A DNA stretch of 64,000 nt from Cristatella mucedo (lineage: Eukaryota > Bryozoa > Phylactolaemata > Cristatellidae): the NCBI GenBank assembly GCA_009760855.2, contig WPIO01000064.1, forward strand, positions 1,352,001-1,416,000, written 5' to 3'. The position numbers and the translations under genes are program-made. The notes beneath the pieces are model-generated. The model saw nothing but the letters and a program-made list of their open reading frames with translations, did no database searches and had not been told where the DNA came from. Positions 13,064-24,048 of the stretch are shown here, piece after piece. The first letter of the stretch is position 1, and every line of letters starts with the position of its first letter.

Positions 13064-13690
13064 CGGGGTCCGACCTATGGCATGACCGGATGTGTGGTGA
13101 GGAGAGGTCACCGGTCGTCTTTGGAAAGGGAAGTTGGCCAAGTAAGTCGGTGTTTGGGGCTCCTGGCGTCGCCGAGTTATCCACCTGGATGGCTGCTGGC
13201 GTGCTCCGGCGATGCGGCCACGTACGCAAGGCGACAAGTACACAAGGCCCGAACGGAGCTGGACAGCACGCTCGTTGTTGTGACTTGTATATTCCGCGTT
13301 CCCGGTTTAGCATGTTTGCGGCCCCCACCGTGAGTTGGCGGCTTTCATCGGAAGCTATCGACTGTGGTAGACGTTGATTCCGACTAGCCAAGCAGTTACT
13401 CAGCTAGCCGGATCTTTTACGACACACGCTCGTACTGTTGGAATGGAGTTGGTACAACGGCGGGACTGCGGAAGCCGACTGACCAACTAACACGTTTGCT
13501 AGCTCTTGCTTCGTCGTCTCGCAAACCTATAGTATATTTTGTATTGGACCCTCCCTGTAGATTCGTTTAGTTCCCCCCCCCCCCGTTGTATAGCACATGC
13601 GTGATAATTGAATAAAGTGTTGTGTACCCGGTCGATCACCCGTGAACCGCTGTTGCCGGAGGACCCACGTGACGACCAACAACAGGCATA
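13064..13690 (+). other. Unclassified GC-rich segment, possibly an LTR
   Basis: Has a TATA-like CTATAGTATATTTTG near 13528, an AATAAA at 13611, and a TG...CA-like outline, but no second copy, primer-binding site or target duplication is visible. Kept as unknown. Confidence 0.25.
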
Positions 13691-14178
13691 GATAGTAGCG
13701 AGCCGTAGTGAGAACAGGCTAGCACCCGTGAGCTCGGCTACAGAAGCAGGGCAGTGAGGATACTGTCTAGAGGTCTAATTGTCTGTATTGGTTGGGATAA
13801 AAACTTCAGGACGAAGTCACTACTGACCTGCTTGAATGTAGACATTGAGTTGCTGCACAGATTTGATGGACAGAATTCCATGTGAATTTCATGCCACCAT
13901 CTTCGCGATAGACTCTCTGATCTTGTCTATCTTGTTGACAAAGGAGCTGAGAAGCGATCAGCTAGATCATCACAGGGATCACTAGAAAAAATGATAACCT
14001 GGGATGGCTAAGAGGGTAAGTACGACAGTAGAGGGAGTTGTGTACCCCACCAGATGGGATTTACCCCCTACAATAAGCACGTTTGTTAATATTAGACAAA
14101 GACCTATAGAACAATTGGTATGAAAATTGGCACAAAGAGCAATAATAACACAAGCTATCTTTTGATGCAAGGTATCTA

Positions 14179-15657
14179 CTACTGGCTTTAGAGCTAATCA
14201 CTCCGCAGAGTCAGCATTGCTTAGGGCATACAACGACCTACTTAGGAATGCAGACATGGGTAGAGTGTCTCTGCTAGTTTTGCTCGATCTTTCGGTACCT
14301 TTTGATACCATCGATCACAAAGTTCTTCTAGTGCGCCTCTCATCTCGCCTGGGCATCACTGGCACTGCTCTGCAGTGGTTCAGGTCCTATCTCAGTGGGA
14401 GATTCCAGAGTATTGACGTGAATTGACAACGATCATCCCAGGTACCTCTGAAATATGGTGCACCTCAAGGCTCCGTGCTAGGTCCGGTTCTTTTCACGGT
14501 TTATACTCTCCCTCTTGCTGATGTGATTGCCAAGCACAATCTAGGCCTTCACTTCTATGCGGACGACACACAGTTGTACCTTTGCTTTGATCCCTCCCAA
14601 CCTTCGAGCACCTCAAATTCTCTCAACTCACTTGCTGCGTGTATTGATGACATCAGCACATGGATGGCAGCAAATTTTCTAAAACTAAATGACGATAAAA
14701 CGAACTTACTAGTTATGGGCAAACCCAGTGTGATTCACAAATTGGAAAGGCTGACGTTCAAAATTGGCTCTGCCAGCATATCTCCAGTTAAATCAGCTCA
14801 AAATCTTGGTGTCATATTCCAAAGCGACCTCTCGTTAGACGAGCATATCGGCTCCACTGTCAAATCTGCCTATTTTCAGCTTCATAACATTGCTACAATT
14901 CGGGCTTGTTTAGATAAGGATATCACATCCAAGTTGGTCCATGCATTCGTGACATCTCGTCTCGATTTCTGCAACTCACTGCTCGCTGGCCTACCGGCAT
15001 GTGCGATCAGGCAATTGCAGCTGGTGCAAAACTCCACAGCTAGGCTTGTCTGTCGTGAGCGTCGCAGCCGCCACATTACTGCACTTCTCGCCGACCTGCA
15101 CTGGCTACCAGTTAAGCAACGCATTGACTTCAAGGTTTTGTCGCTCACTTTTAGGTCACTTCATTCTTTGGCTCCAGCCTATCTCTCAGATATACTCCCC
15201 CACCACGCCAAGCATCGTACCTCCAGCTTTTCGGAATCCAACAGTCTACAAATACCCCGTACAAACCTCAAATCCTTTGGAGACCGTGCATTTAGTTCGT
15301 ATGCTCCCAAAGCCTGGAACTCCCTCCCGACCTGCGTCAGAACATCCCATGACCTGACCACATTTAAAAGGAACTTAAAAACACCCCTATTTAGGACAGC
15401 ATTTAGTGGGTCCGTGTGATTCGTCCTTGATGTGCTTATGCGTGCTGACACTCTGCATGTTGCCACTAACCACATTTGCATGCTGACCCTGTGCATGTCA
15501 CCCCTAACCATGTTATTCATTTTGTTTGTTATCAAGCATGATTTTACTCACCATTCAATCGCATTTGCCTTTGCAGCAAATGTAAAGCGCCTAGAGAGAG
15601 ATTAAGTTCTCTGAGGGCACTTTACCAAGTGCATTCTTATTATTATTATTATTACTA
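14179..15657 (+). pseudogene. Best-preserved L2-like LINE reverse transcriptase, one stop
   Basis: Reading from TGFRANHSAESALLRAYNDL at 14179: LLDLSVPFDTIDHKVL (RT motif with Asp), GAPQGSVLGPVLF, then FYADDTQLYL with the catalytic YADD at 14556-14567, SLAACIDDISTWMAANFLKL, and the C-terminal domain ending LFRTAFSGSV at 15419. One in-frame TGA at 14424-14426 breaks it. The 3' UTR has the stem-loop (about 15584-15630) and an ATT tail. The 5' part including the endonuclease is absent. Confidence 0.93.
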
Positions 15658-15779
15658 TGTTGACCTTTTGATGACCTGTAAAAGTCAAGGTCACGTTTAG
15701 CACTGAGGCTCAGCCAAATATGGCTTTATCATCAAACCAATAGATTCATGTCTGTTGTAGATCATAGGCCTCCAAGGCG

Positions 15780-16625
15780 AGGGCTTAAAGTGCACTTTTT
15801 CAGAGGTGAAAACTCGTGGAGCATGTCAGCTAGCGTCGTGTTCTAACAATCTACTGATGATGACAGGTCAGAAGGGGGACTGAGAAGCAGAGGCGAGGCA
15901 AACATTCTCGCACGGACAGCATCGACGTCAAGGGTTCTTGAACTTTCGAGATTCACAGGTGATTTTAAATTAGGAGGAAGAGGATCAACATTGCAGACTG
16001 ACTGAGATCTGCGCAAATGTCAGATAAGCAGGATCTGATAGTAATTGGTATTGATAAAGTGCAGTTGCATGAGAAAATTCGGTCGAGTGACCCTTGATGT
16101 GAGTAGGGCCATGCACATGAGCCACAAGAGACAATAAGTCAGTCAATGCACGAAATTCTGGGCTGAAGGCGTCAGATGAGTTATCAAAATGAATGTTTAA
16201 ATCACCTATAATAAAGAAATGTCACTTTCTTGAGCAAAGAATTTAAATGAGATCCGAAAAATCGGAGACAGAGGATGACTTATTAACTGATGCGCGATAG
16301 AATAGTGCCACAATTGGTAGAGATTGTTCTCTGGTAAATGAAAACAATAGATTCGAAAGACTGCTTCGAGGGTACTGCAAGTTACTTGAAGTCAAATTTC
16401 AAGAACGTAATACTAGCAAATTCACCGTCAGTTTTGATTGATCTAGGGGTATGAAAGAAGGAAAAACCAACCAGTTAGCGTCTTTATTTGTCGGGCAGTT
16501 TACCGATTCTAGCCAAGTTTCAGTCAAGGTGAGAGGACCAAAACCTTGTTCCAAAATAAGGTTAAGCTTATTACTAGAGGTCTATTTTACATTGAGTAGC
16601 GATTCCAAGTAAAAGCATTAAGTTG
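15780..16625 (-). pseudogene. Orphan L2-type endonuclease (EEP) domain
   Basis: Minus strand, broken frame: LTLTETWLESVNCP, SLPIVALFYRASVN, IIGDLNIHFDNSSDAFSPEF, VAHVHGPTHIKGHSTEFSHA. The GDLNIHxD and THxxGHxxD-like motifs are the catalytic blocks of apurinic endonuclease-like LINE nucleases. No RT adjoins it on the same strand. Confidence 0.8.
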
Positions 16626-16790
16626 GGACGATGAGGATAAATGAGTGGGTTACATGCCCACTAGCGTAAGGGCTATGCCCTGCAAGCAGTGTTGTCCTAA
16701 TCAGTTGCTTTGAAATTCTTTGGAACGTGCTTGGTCTACCATGGTTCTAATTGCAGACTCTTTTCATTTGGCCAAGTTTTTGTCGTCGCT

Positions 16791-16802
16791 TGTGTGTGTG
16801 TG

Positions 16803-16878
<76 letters not shown>
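16791..16878. repeat. (TG)n microsatellite
   Basis: About 88 bases, one CG interruption near 16808. Confidence 0.98.
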
Positions 16879-16879
<1 letters not shown>

Positions 16880-17773
16880 CTGCTTGCGTGCACGTATGAC
16901 GGCGGCCTGATTTTGTACGGAACTAGTTCTGATAATCTTAGAGCAGTAAAAAGTAGGCATGGGTAGGGTACTTTTGGGATGAAAGAGTCACGTGAGCAAC
17001 GATTGCTCTGAAGAGTACCCGGGCACTAAGAGTGGATAATATAAGAATTTTTTGGAAACACAATAGCGACATACCGCGCTGAGAATTCAAAGCTCTTGAC
17101 ACGTTGTGGTGGTCGGCCCCTTGGCAAGCTCTCGCATTCATCTTGCAACGGAGGTCGTCTTGTTTTTCAAGCTACGATATACAAAAAGGTAATAGAAAAA
17201 TTTGCTGTGAAAGCACGCTTTTCGATTCTTGTATGAGGATTGAGTCTGAGTTAGCCATGCTCACAAACTGGAAGCTCGAGCCATGCTCTCAGTTATTTGG
17301 ACCACTGCATTTATCATAGCACATATTTATCTGTTTAATGGTCGTTATCAGTATAACGAGCTACGCTGAGTGGTTGGATATTCGTTTGGTAATTTCTTTT
17401 GGATATAGCTTGTTTTTTTATGTTTTTGATGCCCTATAAGCAAGGTTATCCGATTGAGCTTCGGCGTGATTTCAGATTTACCTGTGATAGTTATGAGGCG
17501 TAATGGGGATCTCTTGCAGCAAGTTTCGAGGGCGTTGCTTTCTGGCCTGACAATGTGTCTAGCCATGACGACAATCTGAGGTACTCAATCCTCGATTGAT
17601 TTGGTTACAATAGCGTTGTTAAATTTTGGATCTAGCCACCTTGTTTTCCATCTGTTGGGATTAGTGTTGAAAAAAACTAGCACCATGGGCAGCTCCAGCT
17701 CTATGCTTCATTTCGTAATCATAAGAAATTGACTTTTCAACCCACCAAGCCAGCTGATCCACTGGGTTTTTTT

Positions 17774-17840
17774 GGTGCGAAGCCATTTCAGAGCCGAGGT
17801 GCGAAGCCATTTCAGAACCGAGGTGCGAAGCCATTTAAGA
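17774..17840 (+). repeat. 24-base tandem repeat, nearly three units
   Basis: Unit begins GGTGCGAAGCCATTTCAG. In the plus frame it reads GAKPFQ(S/N)R repeated. The frame is short (17729-17947) and not recognised. Confidence 0.85.
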
Positions 17841-18114
17841 GAAACATGGTCAGTGTGGATCGGCAAACTAGTGCCATACGCGTACGGATGAAAATTTCTC
17901 AGACTTTTTGTAATGGCTCACAATGTGTAATTCTTCTCTGGATGACTTAGGACCTTGCTAAAGTAAGACAACGCGTGCTCTTGCCTGGCATCGGACTGGG
18001 GCAGCCTCTAGCAATCCCGTCGTTGCTCTCATGACAATCCAGTATATAAGAACTGATGGATGCCTAAAATTGAATGCCGGCACGTGCGCCTACGAATGAT
18101 TCAATTGTTTGAAT

Positions 18115-18279
18115 GCAGCATCGCCTGCGGCCTGCGACTAGTGAAACCTCACCCCGTTTCCCGCAATTCGATGGAGAGGATGCAGAGGATGAAGAAGAAG
18201 ATGCAGAGGTTAGGAAGGAGGATGAGGATGAAGAAAACCCGACCTTCACAAAACGCCGACCGATCGTAGGTTCCTAGAC
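18115..18279 (+). CDS. Small acidic open frame, unrecognised
   Basis: ATG to TAG, 54 residues, with an acidic run (EDAEDEEEDAE) and a basic end (FTKRRPIVGS). No family recognised; composition may simply reflect a GAG/GAT-rich stretch. Confidence 0.2.
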
Positions 18280-18289
18280 CCAGAAATCT

Positions 18290-18567
18290 TCTGAGAAACC
18301 TGTCCTGCGTCTCTCGGCGTCGGCCAGTCTACTGCAGTTGCTACTATATCCGTATCGCTCCGTACTCCCGATTCTCTTACAGCATGCCCTAGTTATTTCA
18401 CTTCCCTTTGAAGCGAGCGACACTTCTTAGGGTCCAAGTTTAATCTAGCAGCTCTAGGGTGATTTAGTACTTCAGACAACCCCTCCAGCTCCTGCTTAAA
18501 ATATATTCCCAAAAACAGTCAGGTCATCCAAATAAATCAGAGCCTTTGTTCAACTGAGACCTTCTGT
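18290..18567 (-). pseudogene. Ty3/gypsy RT fragment with YLDD (3' part)
   Basis: Minus strand: ALIYLDDLTVFGNIF, then with a frameshift NLDPKKCRSLQREVK, LGHAVRESGVRSDTD, VDWPTP. This is the catalytic YLDD core and connection typical of Ty3/gypsy polymerases. A stop and a frameshift make it dead. It continues across the pogo element to 20294 and upward. Confidence 0.85.
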
Positions 18568-18568
18568 A

Positions 18569-20291
18569 CAGTTACTTCCCGCTTAGGTACGCACACATTT
18601 TTTAATTGCACATCCCGTTTAGGTACGCATATTTTTCCATAAAATTCTGGGTTTAAGATTTATTAGTTAAACATGTCATGAATCGTCATTTGGTGCAGGT
18701 TTTGAAGTTTCTTTTGTTTGGATTAGAGGGAAACTGCCCGCATCTTGCTCTGAAAGGATTCAAACGATTTCTTAAGATCGTCGAATGTATCATCAGCTTC
18801 AATTTAAACTTCAGAGCAGAGCAGCTGATCCTTGATGTTGAGATCCTGCTTATAAAGGGATTCAAACCCCCGAAATATAACTTCACTTTCTAAGCAGGAA
18901 TTGAGATCTTGAGGATCAACGTTGTCATCATCATTCGTCAAATTTTCAGCAATCTCCATCGAATACAAAAGCTTGTCAACATCTTACAATGCCGCAGCAG
19001 CATATTCTTTGTTGTTCTCGTCGTCAACGTGAACGAAGTCTTCGTTCTGATGAAGCGTTAAATAAATTTAATGTTTGAAAAGCCTTCGCAAGTTTGGTGC
19101 ACACATCTTTGACGTTGACATCAGCATCAAGCTCTTGTTCAAAATTCATTAGTTCGTCCTTGGTGAATGCAATTCCTTATCGAGCTTGGCGAAACAGAAT
19201 CCCGGGCTTCTTTAACATAACTTTCAGCATCGAGCAGGTGCGCTGGATTCCCTTAAAAGATCCGTGCAGCGCAACACCAAAATCTTCACCCTTGATCTTT
19301 CTTTCGACTTGTTGTCTCCTCGTCAAGTTCATAAAAGTCAAGAAAACCCTCGTGATACAAATATTTGTATCCCCTTGTTAGAGCTGCTATTATTCCCGTA
19401 TCACAAAGCTGTTTCCAGCTTTTACGATTCGTGGTGAAGAAACGAATTCGAATAGAGTCGCGTTCGAAGGCTTCAAAATGTCCCGCAGCGTTGTCCATCA
19501 GCAATAGAACGCGACGCGCCCTGTTCTTTTTTTACTTCTGTAAAAAACCTCATTGAACCACTTCCTACAGGTTCCTGCATACATCCAAGCGTTTGCTCGA
19601 TTGGAATGAGGAGCTGGCCAATGTAGGTCCTTTAAGCGAGCTGGCTCTTCGGATTTTCAGATCAAAGCTCAAATAGTTTTGTGAGTTCCGGTTGCGTTGG
19701 CGAAAGCAATCAGGTACGACGCACGCCGTCAATCCAGACAGAAAAGCCTCTCCTCAAGCTCCCTCTCCTAAATCGTCCAGCGTTCAAGAAGTCTCCTCCT
19801 TGGCTTCTTCAGTCACCAGGACAGATCGTTCTTGGATCACGTCACGGCTCTCCAAAATCTTTCGGATGGCGCCTTCACTGACGTCGTACTTCCGCGCTAT
19901 GGCCCTCTTGCTGGGAGCAGACGCTTTGCTTAGCTTGGAGATGATTCTGCAGAGTTGAGACTCTTTCGTTGAGGCGCTTGTCGCTTGTATTTTTTGACAT
20001 CGTAGCAAAATCAAAGCTGTAGGGAACGAGACAGTTTCAAAGAACGAGAGAGGTAAATCAAAGGACAAACAGAAAGCGGAAACAGGAAAACGCGAGGCAA
20101 GTCTATTAAAAAAAAGCACAGATATCGAATGAATCCGTCAGATAGCGTGTGGGCGTCACAATAAACACCGTGCTGCCCGGTCCAGGCAAGCGCTCCGGCA
20201 AGTTTGCGGTATGCCAAAAAGTACACACCTACCGGATAAGTACGGACAAACTTCGCAGGTTCAAGTTGCTTACTTAAACGGGAGACTGCTG
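18569..20291 (-). mobile_element. pogo/Tigger-like DNA transposon, 1.7 kb, TA target
   Basis: Ends CAGTTACTTCCCGCTTAGGT (left) and, read inward, CAGCAGTCTCCCGTTTAAGT (right), each flanked by TA (18567-18568, 20292-20293). Both ends repeat a CCCG-TTA-GTACGCA-like subterminal motif (left copy again near 18607). The minus strand carries transposase remnants. It interrupts the gypsy frame between GDYQT and the YLDD block. Confidence 0.85.
18690..20085 (-). pseudogene. pogo/Tigger transposase remnant
   Basis: Minus strand: N-terminal helix-turn-helix SKRAIARKYDVSEGAIRKIL near 19855; DDE region MDNAAGHFEAF near 19490, then WKQLCDTGIIAALTRGYKYL and DFYELDEET; acidic C-terminal stretch near 18890-18960. 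The blocks lie in the usual order for Tigger/pogo DDE transposases. Stops and frameshifts throughout. Confidence 0.82.
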
Positions 20292-20293
20292 TA

Positions 20294-20644
20294 GTTTGAT
20301 AGTCTCCAAACCGCAGGCACGCGACACCACGCAGAACACCGAAGCGCTCTCAAAGAAACGTTTATTCACACTGACGCCGAAGCGAGCAATAAGCGACTGC
20401 CCTGCCCGGCGTTCTCGTCGTAAATCCCTGGCCTCTGTAGCTCATTACTTAACACTCACTGCCATAAATATCAGCAGCCCATAAAGCAACAGCAGAGCCA
20501 TAATCTTTACTGGGCCATACAAAACTCTAGGTCGTAAACCGGACCGCGTGGGAATAACAATGCAATAAATGCCATTGACCCTTAAACTACGAATACCATA
20601 AATCAGCCACAAATGTTAATGCTCTCTCTCCATCGGCCGCTCCA
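20294..20644 (-). pseudogene. Ty3/gypsy RT middle part with a ~290-base insert
   Basis: 20294-20335 reads VLRGVAC..FGDYQT and 20615-20644 reads ERPMERE on the minus strand. In an intact element these two would be adjacent (ERLMERVL). The stretch between about 20340 and 20625 is noncoding and unidentified, so a third insertion is likely. Confidence 0.65.
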
Positions 20645-20652
20645 ATGTGGCT

Positions 20653-22854
20653 TAAGGCTGCGCACAATAATATTGTTATTGTATTCAATTTTCCTATGTT
20701 AAAAAATAAATATATTGCAATATTCAATTCCAAAAATACAGTATATTACAATATTCTGTGCCACCAATGCAATATATTTCACATCTTACACGTTACATAT
20801 TGCAATTTATCGTCTGTGATTTTTTACCAATCCTTTCATATTATTCGTTCTCTTCGTTGTTATCAACTATCTATCTCTAAGTCATTTTCATTCACTGTCA
20901 AGACGACTAGAGCCAAAGCCCACAGTTACTTGTTTTGATTCTGAGAATGCAGCGCCTCCTTCTGGGTTGCAAACTACGACTTTAAGGACAGAACACTCGC
21001 TTTGCCATGGAGAAAAGTCTCCATCTCACATGATGCTGGAAGCAAGAAGCGCGTGCTGATATACTTGATGCATGCTTTATTCTCTTCAACACGATTTCGC
21101 TTCAGTGCTCACTCAGCCAAAGACAATTGAACATAGCTACAGCTTCTTCCGAGTCCTGGGCTGCAGGTAGCAATAATTGTTCAAGAGCACGCTCTCCATG
21201 AATTTGAAGATTTTTCTCCTTGTTTGCCTGCAGTTGTCTCCTTGTTTGATGATGGGCGTTTCTAAATCTCTGCTTTGGATGATATCTGTATCGTTGCCAA
21301 GGTAGTGGTCGAAGGCAAACTCTGGGTAAGAGTCAATGATCGATCGGAATAAAACATCCGATTCTTTCAACGACACGTGGCATCGCTGCAGCCCTATCGT
21401 AACATACTTGAAATCGGCCAATGAAATGCTTACGATTCCTGCTATTCCTTTTCCGCCTAGCTGTGGGAACAAGGTCCATGATTTCGTCGTCTGCCTCATG
21501 AAGATTTGGAAGGAGTCTTTCGAAGTGCTGAAACATATCTGGAACGGCCGTCAAGCGGGTGACGTTGCGCTTGTCTGGGCACAGGGATTTCATCAAGCCC
21601 TATCGACCTGACTGTTTGAGTGTTGACAATTTTGACATGAGCTTCCAAATCAATTCCGATCTAGTGCGATGAATGGGCTCATGCATGCCTCAACAGCCAA
21701 ATTAAACGGTCACTGAGGCATCCCAGAAGTGACACCAAGAAGGTTCGCTGTGGCCTTGTTGATTGAGCAGTTTCCCCAGTCAAACAGAAAATGGGGTCGA
21801 GAGACAAGGAGTACCACTCAAGTATCGATTTGATGGAATTTTCATGGTTCTCGGCAGTAAAATTTGTCTCGTCAAGGAGAGATGCGAAGGCCAATAGATG
21901 AAGTCCAGGATCAGCAGCATGCTGCTTGCCAGTGTAGACGATAGAAAGACCTATAAAGTGTGTTGAATCCTCAGACCAGCAATCAAACACAAGAGCGAAA
22001 GTGGTAGCAGTAGCGACCTTGGCAGATATCTTTTTACACCGCCTCCACCAACTTGAGCATATATTTCTTGAGTGTTTTGACAGAGATCGGTTGCAGTTTC
22101 GTATTGCTTCGGGTGAGCTCTTTTTCGGAAAAGGTCAATTCGAGCTCACCCACGACGATCCATTCCAGCCATTTGATAATATATATGTTGATCGACTACC
22201 AAGCATGTACTCCAAGGTTTTATGTCCAGATACCGATTGTCCAGTTCCGGTGATGACACTTGCTGTTTCGGATTTAAGTCTCCAAGTGCTTGTTGCGCTC
22301 ATTGAAACATCTCTAGATAATTTGGGTGCTTCTGCTTGATGTGGGATATCAGATTCGTGTAGCCGAACTTGGTGTTTTGTCTGCGAATGGTTCCACAAGT
22401 ACATTTCCACGTACTGCTTCAGAACCACCAGGATTCTTGCGAAAGGAAAGCTGTGAGACCGTGTTGTCAGGTCGGACTGTAGGACGAGAGCTTGAACTCA
22501 ACATCAAAGTTGGCGACCTCTGAGACAAAAATGGCGTCACCACAATTGTACACGATTATCCACTTGGACAATTGTGATTGGTTAAAAGTGATGTACACGG
22601 ATATATGTCCGGATATGATTTATTTTGATTGGATCTTTTTAAATTTGTTAAGTCAATTTATGTATTATGTATCACATGAAAGACAAATAGGTTAATAACA
22701 ATACCTCCATATATTACAATATAATATCAAATATTTTGGCACTGCCGACCAATCCCGTACAATATATTGGTATTGTCAAACGAATCAGCACAATATATTG
22801 TAGCCAATATATTGCAGTATATTCTATCTACAAATGTATTGTTTCGCAGCCTTG
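20653..22854 (-). mobile_element. hAT transposon, 2.2 kb, perfect 8-base target duplication
   Basis: ATGTGGCT at 20645-20652 and 22855-22862 is an exact 8-base duplication. Ends are TAAGGCTGCG (left) and, read inward, CAAGGCTGCG (right), followed by subterminal repeats of ATATTG/CAATAT on both sides. Transposase remnants are on the minus strand. Removing it rejoins a gypsy RT frame (APAT|..ERPMER). Confidence 0.93.
21137..22543 (-). pseudogene. hAT transposase remnant
   Basis: Minus strand: FDCWSEDSTHFIGLSIVYTG near 21985-21925, LLAFASLLDETNFTAENHEN near 21900, LVSLLGCLSDRL near 21720, and VPDMFQHFERLLPNLHEADD near 21530. These follow the hAT RNase H-like fold order (FDGW, LLDET, LGVPLVGCxSHRLNL). 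The first catalytic Asp context is FDCWSED. Frameshifts split it into at least four pieces. Confidence 0.82.
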
Positions 22855-22862
22855 ATGTGGCT

Positions 22863-23065
22863 GGTGCTTTCAACAGACCAAAAGGCAGCACCGTAAATTG
22901 CCATTGGCCTCGCCCATATGAGAAAGCGGTTCTTGTCAATCTTCGTCAGTGTAGAAAAAAACATTTAGCACCTGACAGCGCCTCAAGGTTAACGTCAATC
23001 CGAAGGATACAACTCCTTCTCCGTTATCTTTTTAACCGCTCTAAATTCTAAGCAGTATCTCATAG
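22863..23065 (-). pseudogene. Ty3/gypsy RT fragment (5' part)
   Basis: Minus strand: LRYCLEFRAVKKITEKELYP near 23050-22990, then FSYGRGQWQFTVLPFGLLKA near 22935-22875, the R-x-C-x-D-Y-R and QWEFxVMPFGLxNAPATF blocks of Ty3/gypsy RT. Frame is broken by stops. It continues at 20644 after the hAT element. Confidence 0.85.
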
Positions 23066-24048
23066 TGCCAGCGATTAACATGGTGCTGATTTTAACAGCT
23101 AATCTGTGTGCGTGTCGGTCTGTATGAAGGGTTTTGTGTGAGGCTTTTCGATTGCTATACTCGGGTTTCTCACTTTGCCGGACTTGGAATGGTCCGATTT
23201 CGATTGAGCTCGGTTCCAGCGGCTCGTGGATCTTCGTCTTTGTAAGGTAGCCGCATCCTTCCTTTTTCTATGCTTGAACGATTGAGTTGCGATCGGAGCC
23301 TGGCTTTGAGAGGCTCGTGTGTCTTTTGAGACGGTGATCACGGAACTGTTACTTTATCCGTGCAAGATTAAGTCTTGAGTTCAGCCCTTTCGAGGGGCTC
23401 TCGTAGATTTTGTTCGTGTTGTAGGATACTGTGTTTACGTATGTTTGCGCCATTTCTTCCTGGACTAAAATATCAGTTACCATGGATTACAAAATAGTAA
23501 TAATAAATGAATAAACGTGCTCCTCAGCACCATCATGTCCATAGAAGCTACAGGATGCGTGCAGTTTGCATGATTTTTTGAGCCGAGCTACGGGCTCCCA
23601 GCGAAATCCTGAGGTCACTTGAAATGGTTCTCGATGGCTCTTCATACCATTGAAACAGCAGTTATGCACGAGATTAAAGAATTTACTTTGGTCGTTTGGT
23701 CGCCTCTCTTGTTTTAGCAAGAAAATGATGTTTCTTGTCGACAGTTCGACGACAGTACCTTAGGGCAAACTCTGTCTGGTCTTTGGCTGATGTGCGGTGT
23801 AATCAACTGACTATGCTTAATAAGAATACGCACGGGCCGGCAAATAGGCATTCCTTTTTTCTGAGTATTTCCATTTTCGGAATGAGACGAACATTTGCTT
23901 AAAATTGCTTAAAAGTTCCTTAAAAAGTGCTTAAAAGTTAACAGAATTTTTTTTACTGTCAATGTAACAAGGCAAAACAATTAAGGTACGCACAATGCTG
24001 TTCAGAGTATTGAAGAAAGTGTGCAATGTTTTGCCACTTGAGCCTGTT
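23066..24048. other. No gene recognised
   Basis: Short open frames on the minus strand (23099-23341 Arg/Ser-rich, 23487-23720) match no family I know. 23895-23940 repeats TTGCTTAAAA-like words. Confidence 0.35.
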
